Counted from the stretch's first letter, positions 24,977-34,093 are shown. The stretch is DNA of 64,000 bases from Methanocorpusculaceae archaeon UBA425 (GCA_002506085.1 DAWV01000026.1:59046-123045), one strand, 5' to 3'. The notes: generated by a model from the letters alone, not told the origin. Numbers and translations are program-made.

Positions 24977-24998
24977 GGGGAGCACCCCTGAGTAACTC
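24977..24998 (-). repeat. Double-hairpin dispersed repeat, copy 2
   Basis: On the minus strand GAG-TTA-CTC (24990-24998) is followed by GGGG-TGCT-CCCC (24977-24988) and an A-rich run. It matches the element at 2776-2797 in loops and layout, while both stems differ by paired changes, which points to selection for the folded form. Confidence 0.6.
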
Positions 24999-25079
24999 CT
25001 ATGTAGAATTCAGCGCACACTTGTTTCTTCACAAACCATCGATTTCCCCTCCCGCAGAATCGGCAAATCAACTCAAAAG

Positions 25080-25302
25080 CCTCACGGGGCGCTCCGCACT
25101 CGCAAATCAATGATTTGCTCGCAAGGCAAAGCCTTGGTCGCAAACCTTCGGTTTGCTCAGCTAAGGCCGCCCCTTCGGGGCAGCCCGCCTCAGCTGAGGT
25201 CGCTCCTATGGAGCGGTCCGCAGACGCAAGTCATTGTCGGTCGCTATCGCTCCCTCCATGACTTGCTCGGCTAAGGACGCCCTTTTAGGGCGTCCCGCAC
25301 AC
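25080..25302. repeat. Mosaic of short palindromic repeats, cluster 2
   Basis: At least seven hairpins in a row: GCAAATC/GATTTGC (25102-25118), CAAGGC/GCCTTG (25122-25136), GCAAACC/GGTTTGC (25140-25156), GCCCC/GGGGC (near 25169-25182), GCTCC/GGAGC (25202-25214), CAAGTCAT/ATGACTTG (25227-25265) and GACGCCC/GGGCGTC (25277-25294). They are joined by GCTCAGCTAAGG-type spacers that also occur, inverted, in cluster 1 at 21.1 kb. The last ends about 40 bases before the AMP phosphorylase start. Confidence 0.65.
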
Positions 25303-25340
25303 AAAAATCCTTATCCTTTCCCAACCAAAAGAGAATCATC

Positions 25341-26864
25341 ATGAACCTTATCCTAGATATTATCGACATATCTACCCCCGTAATCCTTCTAAATGACACC
25401 GACGCCCGGCAAATCGGTGTTCTTGAAGGCGACCGTGTCACCATCACCCGCACAAAAACCAAACATACCATCACCGCCCCCGTTTCCATAACCAAAACAC
25501 TCACGAGTCAGGGAACTGCCACTGTATCTCTTGGGACAAATAACGCACTCTCCGCAGAAAAGGGAGATGAAATTGATATTCGTGCCGCCACACGCCCTGC
25601 CTCAATTGCCTTCATTCGAAAGAAAATGGACGGAGGCAAATTCACCCGTGAGGAAACGGCCACCATCATCTCCGACCTGTCATCGAACGTGCTCTCTCCC
25701 TCGGAAATCACCGCCTACATCACCGCCGCCTACATCAACGGACTCGACATGGATGAAGTTGAATACCTCACGCGGGAGATGGTAGCTTCAGGAGAACAGA
25801 TCACCTTCTCGAAAAAACCCGTCGTCGACAAACACTCCATCGGCGGCGTTCCCGGAAATAAAATCACCCTCCTAGTTGTACCGGTCATCGCCGCCTCTGG
25901 TCTTCTCATCCCGAAAACCAGTTCGCGGGCGATTACCGGAGCGGGAGGAACGGCCGACCTCATGGAAGCTCTCGCCCCTGTCGCCTTCTCGGCAGCTGAA
26001 ATCAAAACAATGACCGAGAAAGCCGGCGGAGTAATCGTCTGGGGCGGGGCAACAAACATCGCTCCTGCTGACGACATCATCGTCACCTACGAGTATCCGC
26101 TCAAAATCGATGCCAGAGGTCAGATGCTTGCAAGCATCATGGCAAAGAAAATGGCCGTCGGTTCCGACACATGCGTCATAGACATCCCGATCGGTCCCGG
26201 CACAAAAATTGCCGATGAAGTAGAAGGGCGTGTCATTGCAAACGAACTCATCACACTAGGCACCCGTCTTGGAATCCGCGTAGAATGCGCCATCACCTAC
26301 GGCGGATCTCCCATCGGGCGAAACATCGGCGTAAACCTGGAAGTATCCGAAGCCCTGAGCATACTTGAAGGAAAACACGGTGCCAACTCCCTTGTTCAGA
26401 AAAGTGTCTCCATCGCAGGAATCTTACTAGAAATGACCGGCAAAACCGGAGCCGGTTCCGGAGCGGAAGCTGCATCTGATATAATCAAAAAAGGAAAAGC
26501 TCTCAAAAAAATGCTGGACATCATCGAAATCCAGGGCGGCGATCCCAAAGTCAAATCAACTGACTTCCCAACCGGAGAACACACCTTTATTGTGCCGTCA
26601 GCTTCAGACGGCTATGTCGTCTCCATCAAAAATCAGGCACTGATTTCTATTGCCAGAGCTGCAGGCTCTCCAGTAGATCATGGAGCTGGTCTCCATCTTC
26701 ACAAAAAACCCGGGGAGTATGTCAAACGCGGTGAGCCGCTTCTCACCATATATGCCGAACGCGGGTGGCGTCTCACCCGTGCGATTGAAGAGGCACGAAC
26801 CACCTACCCTGTCCTCGTCGAAGGCATGCTTCTCGAACGGATTCCAAAACAATCGATGCACTAA
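25341..26864 (+). CDS. deoA: AMP phosphorylase
   Basis: A 507-residue member of the thymidine phosphorylase family of the archaeal type, which converts AMP and phosphate to adenine and ribose 1,5-bisphosphate. It has an extra N-terminal domain of about 85 residues, then [47 protein letters not shown] and the C-terminal barrel-sandwich domain ([28 protein letters not shown]). In methanogens the product goes through R15P isomerase to type III Rubisco, salvaging AMP into central carbon metabolism; neither partner is in this window. Confidence 0.93.
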   Translation: MNLILDIIDISTPVILLNDTDARQIGVLEGDRVTITRTKTKHTITAPVSITKTLTSQGTATVSLGTNNALSAEKGDEIDIRAATRPASIAFIRKKMDGGKFTREETATIISDLSSNVLSPSEITAYITAAYINGLDMDEVEYLTREMVASGEQITFSKKPVVDKHSIGGVPGNKITLLVVPVIAASGLLIPKTSSRAITGAGGTADLMEALAPVAFSAAEIKTMTEKAGGVIVWGGATNIAPADDIIVTYEYPLKIDARGQMLASIMAKKMAVGSDTCVIDIPIGPGTKIADEVEGRVIANELITLGTRLGIRVECAITYGGSPIGRNIGVNLEVSEALSILEGKHGANSLVQKSVSIAGILLEMTGKTGAGSGAEAASDIIKKGKALKKMLDIIEIQGGDPKVKSTDFPTGEHTFIVPSASDGYVVSIKNQALISIARAAGSPVDHGAGLHLHKKPGEYVKRGEPLLTIYAERGWRLTRAIEEARTTYPVLVEGMLLERIPKQSMH

Positions 26865-26883
26865 TAGGATTAGACCGCACAAA

Positions 26884-28068
26884 ATGAATACAATGATAAA
26901 ACGTATCCTTGCAATACTTTTTCTCCTTGTTCTTCTCTGTGGCACGGCATCTGCCGTCTCCACAACCCTTACCATAACCGTGTTTGACAACAATGCAAAC
27001 TATGATGCGGTAAGCGGAGCCAACGTCACCATAACAAAAGGGCTGGTATCCAATACCCTGTTTACAGATGTGAACGGGGCCGCCCGGTTCACCGAGGTTG
27101 AATACGGAGGAGTATATACCCTGTCTATTGCCAGATCCGGTTACATCACCCAGACAAAGAGCATTAACATCAGCGAAATGCCCAAAAGTTATGCAGTCTA
27201 TCTCGTCTCAGAAACACCGGTCTCCATAAAAATCACCACAGAAGATGGAACCTCACTTGCCGGGGCAGTCATCACCATCGATGGAAAAGAGGCGGGAACG
27301 ACAAACAGTGCAGGACTTCTTCACGTCTCCATTGGGAAAGGGGCATACCATTTAATTGCCGTGAATGCTGATTCGTATGAACCATATAGTTCATCCCGAT
27401 ATATCAGTTCAGACCTGACCACACTCGCCATCTCTCTCTCCAAATCCCGGTTAACCCCCCTGATTCTTATCTATAACGAGAACAAACTCCCCGTCTCCGG
27501 GGCAGCTGTCTATATAGATAATTATGCAGTAGCCTACTCGGACACCTACGGACGTGCCCAGCTATCAACCTACACCACAGGAACATATGACCTCAAGGTG
27601 GAAAAAGACGGTTACGCATCATACGAACAGGAAATCGAATTCACCTCCGCGACGTCCGACATCATCGTCGAACTCAACTACACCACGGTCCCTCTGAAAA
27701 TCTACGTTGCTGCAAATGGAAAACCCGTTTCCGGAGCTCTCGTCTACTTCAATGGAACCATTACCGGAATTACCGACGAAATCGGATCATATACAACCAG
27801 CGTCAAACCGGGGACGACAATTCCGATTTCAGTTTCAGCCGAGGGATATTCAGAAAGCGGTGTCACATATCAGGTGCTTTCCGACTCAGATAATAAGGTC
27901 ACCATCACCCTGTCAGAAAATATTCCGACAACCCTTATCGGTCTTACGGCTCTTGGGATAATAATCGTCCTTCTCATCCTGATACTGGTTGTTACCGGGA
28001 AAAACCGGCGGGCAAATAAATCCCGGAAATCCAGACCTCCTGCGTCAGGTGGAAGGGATTCTCTTTGA
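26884..28068 (+). CDS. Secreted four-domain Ig-like (carboxypeptidase-regulatory-like) protein with membrane anchor
   Basis: A 394-residue surface protein. A signal peptide (KRILAILFLLVLLCGTASA) is followed by four repeats of about 80 residues, each of the type ...VSGANVTITKG...FTDVNGAARFTEVEYGGVYTLSIARSGYITQTKSI, the CarboxypepD_reg/PEGA-like beta-sandwich. A membrane helix near residues 356-378 (LIGLTALGIIIVLLILILVV) ends in a basic cytoplasmic tail. The ATG at 26884 was chosen over far-upstream starts because it begins the signal peptide and leaves deoA. The CetZ-like gene follows after 52 bases. Confidence 0.78.
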   Translation: MNTMIKRILAILFLLVLLCGTASAVSTTLTITVFDNNANYDAVSGANVTITKGLVSNTLFTDVNGAARFTEVEYGGVYTLSIARSGYITQTKSINISEMPKSYAVYLVSETPVSIKITTEDGTSLAGAVITIDGKEAGTTNSAGLLHVSIGKGAYHLIAVNADSYEPYSSSRYISSDLTTLAISLSKSRLTPLILIYNENKLPVSGAAVYIDNYAVAYSDTYGRAQLSTYTTGTYDLKVEKDGYASYEQEIEFTSATSDIIVELNYTTVPLKIYVAANGKPVSGALVYFNGTITGITDEIGSYTTSVKPGTTIPISVSAEGYSESGVTYQVLSDSDNKVTITLSENIPTTLIGLTALGIIIVLLILILVVTGKNRRANKSRKSRPPASGGRDSL

Positions 28069-28120
28069 TTGGTCTGCAAACATTATATTGCTACAAAAAG
28101 AATTATACTAACAGGCTTAC

Positions 28121-30061
28121 ATGAGGGCACTGCTAATAGGAGTGGGAGGCGCAGGCTGCCGTATCGTCGAGACACTAACCCGTCACGATGTAAAAAGTGG
28201 TGTGAAAAGCGTACGCTCTTACGTTTTTGATTCGGACCGTCAGCTCATCAATGGTATGAGTATCATTCCCCCGGCCCACAGGTTTGTATTAACACCAATC
28301 GACCCGGTGAAAGAGGTGTGTGATAAGGGAACCGATTTTGATGTAGGTCATCTTGCAAGCTGTTTCCAGGATTCCGGGGTGGATGAGGTTGATGCAATCT
28401 TCGTCTGTGCCGGACTTGGCGGCAGAATGGCTGAACTTGTACCGGAGTTTATCAGTCAGTTAACCTCCTCATTTCCTGACCCCGTATTTACCATCCTTAC
28501 TCTTCCTGCAAGAAGCGAGGGAATCAAAATCTCAGCACATGCCTCGGAGATGCTTGAAGTCATCAGAAAAGTATCAAGCGCCTCCCTGATTTTCGACAAC
28601 GAAACCTGGTTTGCACGAATCGGGGTGGATATCTCTCTTGCTGCACACAAAGATGGCGTCACAACCAAAAAAACGCTCAAGGAACTTTATCCAGAACTGA
28701 ATGAAGACCTGGCAAACAGAGTCGGTCTCCTTCTCCGTGCAGGCGAGTTCGGTGTCAAAGGCGTAGAATCAGCAGAAGTTGTCCTCGACGCGGGAGAAAT
28801 TCTGAACACCCTTACAGGCATGGACCTTGTCGCAATTGGTTATGCGGTGGAAAAACTACCAACCGCCTGGTCAAATTTCCTAAAAAAACTGCGGGTCGAG
28901 CAGTATCTTCTGGATGAAGGGCATCTCAGGACATCCCGCATCGTGGAACTTGCAAAAAAGGCGGTGTATGAGGAAATCTCTGTACCCTGCGATCTCACCT
29001 CGGCTGACAAGGCATTGATTCTTATCGCCGGTCCATCAAAGGAACTCTCCATGAAAGGATTCCAGACTGTCCGTAAATGGATTGACCGGAGTATCAGGGG
29101 GCTTGAGATGCGTGCCGGTGACTACCCGGTGACATCCATGAAATACGTTGGTGTCATCATTGTTCTTTCCGGTATTCAGAATGTGCCGCGGATTACCGAG
29201 CTTGATGAAATTCGGGCAATCTATGAGTCAGAGCAGAACAAAGTATACGCAGGTGAGGAGATTTCCGAGGTCGGCGTTCCGCGTCTGACGATGGCGGCGG
29301 ATGAAATTATTTTTGAAGAAACCCCGGTTGCTTTATCAGAAAATCAGGAAGATGTGAAAGGTGCTCCAATGAAACTTGAGGAAGACGACGATATCTTTGA
29401 GGAAAATAGAGTTGTAGAACAGAAGCAGGATGAGGAGGATGATTTCTTTGAAATCGCTCCGGTGACCCTTCCGCAGAAAAAGACCCGGGCAGAGGCATCT
29501 GTCACGCAGAAAAAGACGCCTCCAAAGAAAAAGGACGCGCAAATTTTTGTTGGCGGCGCCAGGAAGGTTGAAAATACCGATACGACTGTCCCGCTTCCAA
29601 AGCGTGAGAAGAAGGTGGATAAAGTATTGTCCGGTCAGGTGGATATCGGAGGAAACGACAAACCCCGGGAGATGTATGGTTCTGAAACGAAACTCAGTGC
29701 CGGAGCCCGGAAGAAACCGGACAAACCCGTATCAGACATTCTGGAAGGATCAGTTTCAACAGTAAAAAGTTCAAAGCGTCCGAAGGAAACTGATGGTTAT
29801 ATTCGCATGGCCGGTGCCCAGCGTCCGAATGATACGAAGGAAAGACAGGTTCAGGTGAAATCATATCCGCGCCCGAATGATGGCGAGAGTCCGGTGAAGA
29901 TGGGCAGCTCTCATAAACCAAAAGATGACGGTGCTGCAATCAAAATACAGGAAAGCAAGACGGCAAAAGATGTAAACCGGGCAATTCGTGTAACCTCCAT
30001 ACCTCTGCCGAAAAATATTGACGGCAAGATAGTGGCGAAGAAAAAAATAAAGGAAGACTAA
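28121..30061 (+). CDS. Divergent CetZ-like tubulin/FtsZ-superfamily protein with repeat tail
   Basis: A 646-residue protein. Residues 1-390 match the CetZ branch of the tubulin superfamily: LLIGVGGAGCRIVETL at the N-terminus (T1 loop), SLIFDNETW at 156-163, NEDLANRVGLLLRAGE at 194-209 and AGEILNTLTG...AIGYAVE. The signature T4 loop, normally GGGTGTG or GGGTGSG, reads GLGGRMAE at 98-105, so nucleotide binding or hydrolysis is probably altered. An acidic linker has three related motifs (IIFEETPVAL at 396, DIFEENRVVE at 424, FFEIAPVTL at 442). Residues 470-646 are basic and built from degenerate 15-18-residue repeats. A TATA-like CATTATATTG precedes it. A structural or scaffolding role is inferred. 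Confidence 0.82.
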   Translation: MRALLIGVGGAGCRIVETLTRHDVKSGVKSVRSYVFDSDRQLINGMSIIPPAHRFVLTPIDPVKEVCDKGTDFDVGHLASCFQDSGVDEVDAIFVCAGLGGRMAELVPEFISQLTSSFPDPVFTILTLPARSEGIKISAHASEMLEVIRKVSSASLIFDNETWFARIGVDISLAAHKDGVTTKKTLKELYPELNEDLANRVGLLLRAGEFGVKGVESAEVVLDAGEILNTLTGMDLVAIGYAVEKLPTAWSNFLKKLRVEQYLLDEGHLRTSRIVELAKKAVYEEISVPCDLTSADKALILIAGPSKELSMKGFQTVRKWIDRSIRGLEMRAGDYPVTSMKYVGVIIVLSGIQNVPRITELDEIRAIYESEQNKVYAGEEISEVGVPRLTMAADEIIFEETPVALSENQEDVKGAPMKLEEDDDIFEENRVVEQKQDEEDDFFEIAPVTLPQKKTRAEASVTQKKTPPKKKDAQIFVGGARKVENTDTTVPLPKREKKVDKVLSGQVDIGGNDKPREMYGSETKLSAGARKKPDKPVSDILEGSVSTVKSSKRPKETDGYIRMAGAQRPNDTKERQVQVKSYPRPNDGESPVKMGSSHKPKDDGAAIKIQESKTAKDVNRAIRVTSIPLPKNIDGKIVAKKKIKED

Positions 30062-30484
30062 TCAGTCTTCCAGCACGAACTTTTCTGTTTTCTCTCTCTC
30101 AACCGGTATCTCGTCCAGATGCATGTGAATCGGGCACCCGACCTCTTCATGCCCTCCGTTTTTCATCACCCAGACGAGAAGCGGAATCAGCAGTTCGCGT
30201 AACTCCCATCCGGATACGGTCAGATAATACCGGACCGTTGGCGGGGTCGTGTCCATTACTCTCCGGTTAATCAGATCTTTTTCTTCGAGTTCTTTCAGGG
30301 TTGCGGAAAGTGTTTTTGAACTTACTTCACATAGTCCGCGTTTCAGCTCGTTAAATCCGGCAGATCCTGAGTTTCCTATTACAGCGATAATCATCAGGGA
30401 CCATTTTTTACTTATCGTATCCATTATCCCATGCAGCGGGCAGAAGCAGATTGTCGTGTGTTCAGGGTTTCTCAGAAGAATCAT
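30062..30484 (-). CDS. HxlR-family transcriptional regulator
   Basis: A 140-residue winged-helix regulator of the HxlR group. It has the family start CFCPLHGIMDTISKKWSLMIIAVIGNSGSAGFNELKRGLCEVSSKTLSATLKELEEKDLINRRVMDTTPPTVRYYLTVSG. The CxCP near the N-terminus (residues 13-16) may be a redox or metal-sensing site, as in some HxlR proteins. It abuts the CetZ-like gene end to end and is transcribed towards it. The divergent neighbour at 30654 shares its promoter region, where CTTACCACTAAGTTACC carries a short direct repeat. Confidence 0.88.
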   Translation of the reverse strand: MILLRNPEHTTICFCPLHGIMDTISKKWSLMIIAVIGNSGSAGFNELKRGLCEVSSKTLSATLKELEEKDLINRRVMDTTPPTVRYYLTVSGWELRELLIPLLVWVMKNGGHEEVGCPIHMHLDEIPVEREKTEKFVLED

Positions 30485-30628
30485 CTCTATGTGGAGTAAT
30501 GTTGATTAATACAATAATAAACTTACCACTAAGTTACCAAAAGATACCGTTTCGGGATAACGATAAAACATTATGAATTCGGGTGAAATTTTTTGGGGCT
30601 CTGCGTGCAAAATGACATATTTTATTTT

Positions 30629-30649
30629 GTATAATATACAATGTTATAC
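30629..30649 (+). promoter_or_regulatory. Promoter with inverted repeat before the HTH gene at 30654
   Basis: GTATAA (30629-30634) and TTATAC (30644-30649) are inverted copies around nine bases and end five bases before the ATG. The left arm overlaps a TATA-like stretch. The position suits autoregulation by the HTH protein. Confidence 0.4.
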
Positions 30650-30653
30650 TAAT

Positions 30654-31139
30654 ATGTTTGAACAGCGAATTTTTGAGGCTGATTTCCGTGTTGCCTTGTC
30701 TGAAGAGTTGGAACGGCGGGATTTAAGTATCCGTCAGCTTTCAGAGTTGACTCACATACCTGCGGTTACTCTCTATAAAATTGCATCCGGTGAACGCGAT
30801 CCCAGACTATCCACCGTCAAAAAAATCGTTGCCGTCTTCTCGCCGCACCATGGTAAATTCATTGCTCTCATTGCGGCAAAATTCCTCCTTGATGAGATTG
30901 AGGGAATAAAAGTCCCGGCTAACGGAACCGACTACCGTGTTAAAGGCTATGCCGCTAATTCTCTTGAAGACTGTCTGGTAATGGCAGTACGCGCAAGAAA
31001 CGACGGAGCCTCCGGAATCATCTGCGCACCGATACTCGCATCACTCATCGAAAAAATCGTAGATGTCCCGGTTGCAATCATGAAACCCGATATGAACGCC
31101 GTCTATGGCGCAGCAGAATCAATTGCAAAACGACTGTAA
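30654..31139 (+). CDS. HTH-domain regulator with a C-terminal sensor-like domain
   Basis: A 161-residue protein. Residues 10-60 form an XRE-like helix-turn-helix (SIRQLSELTHIPAVTLYKIASGERDPRLSTVKKIVAVFS). The C-terminal 90 residues (VPANGTDYRVKGYAANSLEDCLVMAVRARNDGASGIICAPILASLIEKIVDVPVAIMKPD) form a separate alpha/beta domain with a conserved archaeal look, perhaps a ligand-binding or PEP-sensing module. The ATG at 30654 was preferred over a start 27 codons upstream, because the TATA box and inverted repeat lie in that upstream stretch. The target genes are unknown. Confidence 0.75.
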   Translation: MFEQRIFEADFRVALSEELERRDLSIRQLSELTHIPAVTLYKIASGERDPRLSTVKKIVAVFSPHHGKFIALIAAKFLLDEIEGIKVPANGTDYRVKGYAANSLEDCLVMAVRARNDGASGIICAPILASLIEKIVDVPVAIMKPDMNAVYGAAESIAKRL

Positions 31140-31147
31140 AATAAGTA

Positions 31148-31231
31148 CGCTGAGGGGGAGATTTGAACTCCCGAGAGACTTTCGCCTCACGGGCTTTCCA
31201 GGCCCGCGCCCTACCGCTAGACTACCTCAGC
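31148..31231 (-). tRNA. tRNA-Ser (GGA)
   Basis: Read on the minus strand, the acceptor stem is GCTGAGG paired with CCTCAGC. The anticodon stem CGGGC/GCCCG holds the loop CTGGAAA with anticodon GGA. A long variable arm (GAGGC-GAAA-GTCTC) marks a class II tRNA, as expected for serine, and the T arm is GGGAG-TTCAAAT-CTCCC. The discriminator base is G and CCA is not encoded. Confidence 0.95.
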
Positions 31232-31268
31232 CTAAAAACTAGCATAAAAGATGGGTTGTCTCCCTTTA

Positions 31269-32117
31269 TTAACTTACTGAGTCGGGGGTGACAAACACCC
31301 GTGTTGATTTTGCAATCAGACCGGGTTTGCCGCATTCTATTTTTTCAGAATTGAACAGTGAATCCGCAAGGGCGATGAGTCTGCCGTTTTGTGTAACAAG
31401 GGCCACACTCTGCCCTTGTGAAAACTTTTCTACGGACAATGCTCCGACTCCTGCGAGAATAGCTCCATTTGCAATCGCTTTTGCCGCAGTATCCCTGATC
31501 ACAATTTTAGGGATATCTGCAATCGCTTTTTCGGGAGGAAGAATCATTGCGGAAATTGCGGATATGTTTCCTGTCTCCACCGCATCACGAATTTCATGAA
31601 GCGTGTATGACTCCTCGCATGAAAATCCGCCTGATTTTGTACGCCGGAGCTCAACCATCTGCCCGCCGCATCCAAGCACATTTCCTATGTGGACGCACAG
31701 TGACCTGATATATGTCCCGGCTTCACACCGCACTTTCAGGAGAACCAGTCTCTCCTGCACATCAAGGACATCTATTTTGTAAATCACCCGAATACGCAGA
31801 GCCCGCTTTACTGCCGAGCGTCTCGGAGGTCTCTGATAAATTCTGCCGGTGAACTGTTTTACGACTTCCTCGACGCGTTCACGCGGGACATCTGCATGCA
31901 GACGCATGCATACCACATACTCCTTCTCGTGTATAAGAAGAAGCGGAGCAAGCCGGACCGCTTTTCCGAGCATGACAACAAGAACGCCTGAGACCATTGG
32001 GTCCAGAGTCCCGGAGTGTCCGACATCGGATTTAAGCATCTTGCCAACCCAGGCGGCTACCTGATGGCTGGAGGGTCCACGCGGCTTGTCGACCAGAATT
32101 ACCCCGGTATATCCCAT
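31269..32117 (-). CDS. truB: tRNA/rRNA pseudouridine synthase Cbf5
   Basis: A 282-residue archaeal Cbf5/TruB, the catalytic subunit of H/ACA guide-RNA complexes that also makes pseudouridine 55 in tRNA. The catalytic motif GHSGTLDPMVSGVL contains the active aspartate, and YQRPPRRSAVKRALRIRVIYKIDV and GTYIRSLCVHIG are conserved. A PUA domain occupies about residues 205-282. Its start overlaps the hemD stop by one base. In many archaea this gene follows cmk in the ribosomal cluster; here it stands apart. Confidence 0.94.
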   Translation of the reverse strand: MGYTGVILVDKPRGPSSHQVAAWVGKMLKSDVGHSGTLDPMVSGVLVVMLGKAVRLAPLLLIHEKEYVVCMRLHADVPRERVEEVVKQFTGRIYQRPPRRSAVKRALRIRVIYKIDVLDVQERLVLLKVRCEAGTYIRSLCVHIGNVLGCGGQMVELRRTKSGGFSCEESYTLHEIRDAVETGNISAISAMILPPEKAIADIPKIVIRDTAAKAIANGAILAGVGALSVEKFSQGQSVALVTQNGRLIALADSLFNSEKIECGKPGLIAKSTRVFVTPDSVS

Positions 32118-32812
32118 TATCGGCTCTCCGTTAGTATGTATGCATTGAGAGCTTTGAGCGTTCCTTCAATCGAGCCATCCCCTACAACGGCAGGTACATG
32201 TCCCCCATACATCATCTCCTGTGCAGTCACCTCGCCTATTGCCATCTCGATAATGTTTTCCATCTTCGGAAGTTTCGCAAGGCTGAATGCTGTAGGACTC
32301 GTGAATAAAATTGCGTTGACTCCTGTCAGGTCCATGATTTCGTTTGTTTTCTCAACTACATAGCAGATGTATTCTACAGGAATCCCTCCTGCACGCAGTA
32401 TATCATCCGCAAGTTTCGGATAGGTATTTCCCGCACGCGGAATGCCGATTTTCTTTCCGTGAATCCATTTGCCAAGATACAGGACAAGGTCTTTTGAGTA
32501 GAAAAACGGCAGCATTTCTGCGGCAAGACCGGTGTTGTGCAGAATTTTTGCTGTCTGTGGTCCGTTTGCAATCATTCTGACCTTGGTTGCAAGCCGCGGG
32601 TTGATACAGGCGCCAAGTTTTTCTGCGACATACGCGTTCGGGAAAAATATGGCATTGAACTCACCTCCATTTGCGGCTTTGATGAAACTTTCTATGGCCC
32701 CCATATTTTTCACTGGTTTTATGGGTGAAACAACTTTTGCCTTATGGTTGTATTTCTCACAAAGGGCTGCATCTTCCAGGGTCCCAGTGTGACGGGTAAT
32801 GGCAATTAACAT
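32117..32812 (-). CDS. hemD: Uroporphyrinogen-III synthase
   Basis: A 231-residue HemD-family enzyme that closes hydroxymethylbilane into uroporphyrinogen III, the precursor of corrinoids, F430 and siroheme. The start LIAITRHTGTLEDAALCEKYNHKAKVVSPI and the segments FNAIFFPNAYVAEKLG, NGPQTAKIL and NAILFTSPTAFSLAK are typical of this very divergent family. The ATG at 32812 was preferred over one 43 codons upstream because the family begins at this point. It is followed by truB with a one-base overlap. Confidence 0.87.
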   Translation of the reverse strand: MLIAITRHTGTLEDAALCEKYNHKAKVVSPIKPVKNMGAIESFIKAANGGEFNAIFFPNAYVAEKLGACINPRLATKVRMIANGPQTAKILHNTGLAAEMLPFFYSKDLVLYLGKWIHGKKIGIPRAGNTYPKLADDILRAGGIPVEYICYVVEKTNEIMDLTGVNAILFTSPTAFSLAKLPKMENIIEMAIGEVTAQEMMYGGHVPAVVGDGSIEGTLKALNAYILTESR

Positions 32813-32866
32813 ATACGGAATTATTGTGCAGTCTGATTTAATAGTCGTTGTGCCAAAAGCACTAGT

Positions 32867-34093
32867 ATGCTTGGTGTGGCGGCCGGACTTCTGGCAGGAA
32901 TCGTGCTTGGAACCATCTCGGGTTTGGTTCCCGGCATTCATTCGAATACTCTTGCGGGAATTGCTGCGGCGTTATCTGTTCCGTTAATACTCGTGTTCGG
33001 AATCGACGGAGTATGTGCGATGATCGTTTCGATGATGATAGTTCATACGTTTGTTGACGCTGTCCCATCCACATTTCTCGGCGTTCCGGATCCGGATACC
33101 GTCCTATCGGTTCTTCCCGCACATAAGTTATGTCTTCAGGGAAGCGGACAGGGAGCGGTAAGAGTCTCGGCGCTTGGCAGTCTCTGGGGTTTTATTTTGT
33201 GTCTGCCGCTTTTCGCTCTGTTCGTGCTCGTTCTTCCCCTGGTTCAGGGGTATGTTGACTGGGGCATAGGTCTCGTGATTCTGCTTGCGGCAGGTCTTCT
33301 GATAGTATTCAGCAAAGCACCTGCATGGTCGTTTGCAGTGTTTATGGTGTCGGGCATTCTTGGCATATATGCGATGCGGTTTTCATATTTTTCCTTCGGG
33401 GTATTTGGCATCGGAGAGAGTCTGCTCCCGCTCCTGACAGGACTTTTCGGCATTCCTGTTCTTCTCACTTCGATGAAATCTGTAACAAAACCTGCTGCGC
33501 AGAGTTTTTCCGGACTTTTGATTTCACCGAAACAAATTCTCAAAAATGGTATGAAAGGGGCGGCTGCCGGCGCAATTGTAGGGTGGCTTCCGGGTTTTTC
33601 CAGCGGTACGGCGAATGCTCTGCTTGCCGTCAGGCGGAGTTCGGATGTAGAAAAAACGGATCCCAGGGAGTATCTGGTCTCGACTTCTGCGGCGAACACA
33701 GCGAACGCCGTTCTGGGTCTTGCGGCTTTGTATGCGATTGGAAGGATGCGTTCGGGAGCGATGGTCACCCTTGCCTCATTTGAACTCCCTTCAATGTTTC
33801 TGCTGATTCTTGTTGCGGGAATTGCCGCTCTTGCCGGCTATTTCCTGACGGTCGGCATTTCAGTGTTCTGCCGGAGGTTTATGTGCCTGAATCAGGGGGT
33901 TCTTGCAAGGATAGTTCTGATTTTTCTGGTAGGTATGACGGTGGTTTTCTGCGGTCCCTTCGGTATTCTGATTTTGGTTCTGGCAACACTTGTGGGATTA
34001 ATACCTGGAATGATTGGCATCCCCCGCATATTTTGTATGGGGGCGATAATGCTCCCGGTAATGCTGTTTATGTTTGATATCTTAAATTTTTGA
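32867..34093 (+). CDS. DUF112/TctA-like membrane transporter
   Basis: A 408-residue integral membrane protein with about ten hydrophobic segments. The start GLLAGIVLGTISGLVPGIHSNTLAGIAAALSVPLI matches the TctA/DUF112 family, and the repeated motif recurs as AAAGAIVGWLPGFSSGTANALLA. In bacteria TctA is the large subunit of tripartite tricarboxylate transporters; archaeal members stand alone, and their substrate is not known. No TctB or binding protein is nearby. The end overlaps the convergent deaminase gene by 12 bases. Confidence 0.82.
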   Translation: MLGVAAGLLAGIVLGTISGLVPGIHSNTLAGIAAALSVPLILVFGIDGVCAMIVSMMIVHTFVDAVPSTFLGVPDPDTVLSVLPAHKLCLQGSGQGAVRVSALGSLWGFILCLPLFALFVLVLPLVQGYVDWGIGLVILLAAGLLIVFSKAPAWSFAVFMVSGILGIYAMRFSYFSFGVFGIGESLLPLLTGLFGIPVLLTSMKSVTKPAAQSFSGLLISPKQILKNGMKGAAAGAIVGWLPGFSSGTANALLAVRRSSDVEKTDPREYLVSTSAANTANAVLGLAALYAIGRMRSGAMVTLASFELPSMFLLILVAGIAALAGYFLTVGISVFCRRFMCLNQGVLARIVLIFLVGMTVVFCGPFGILILVLATLVGLIPGMIGIPRIFCMGAIMLPVMLFMFDILNF

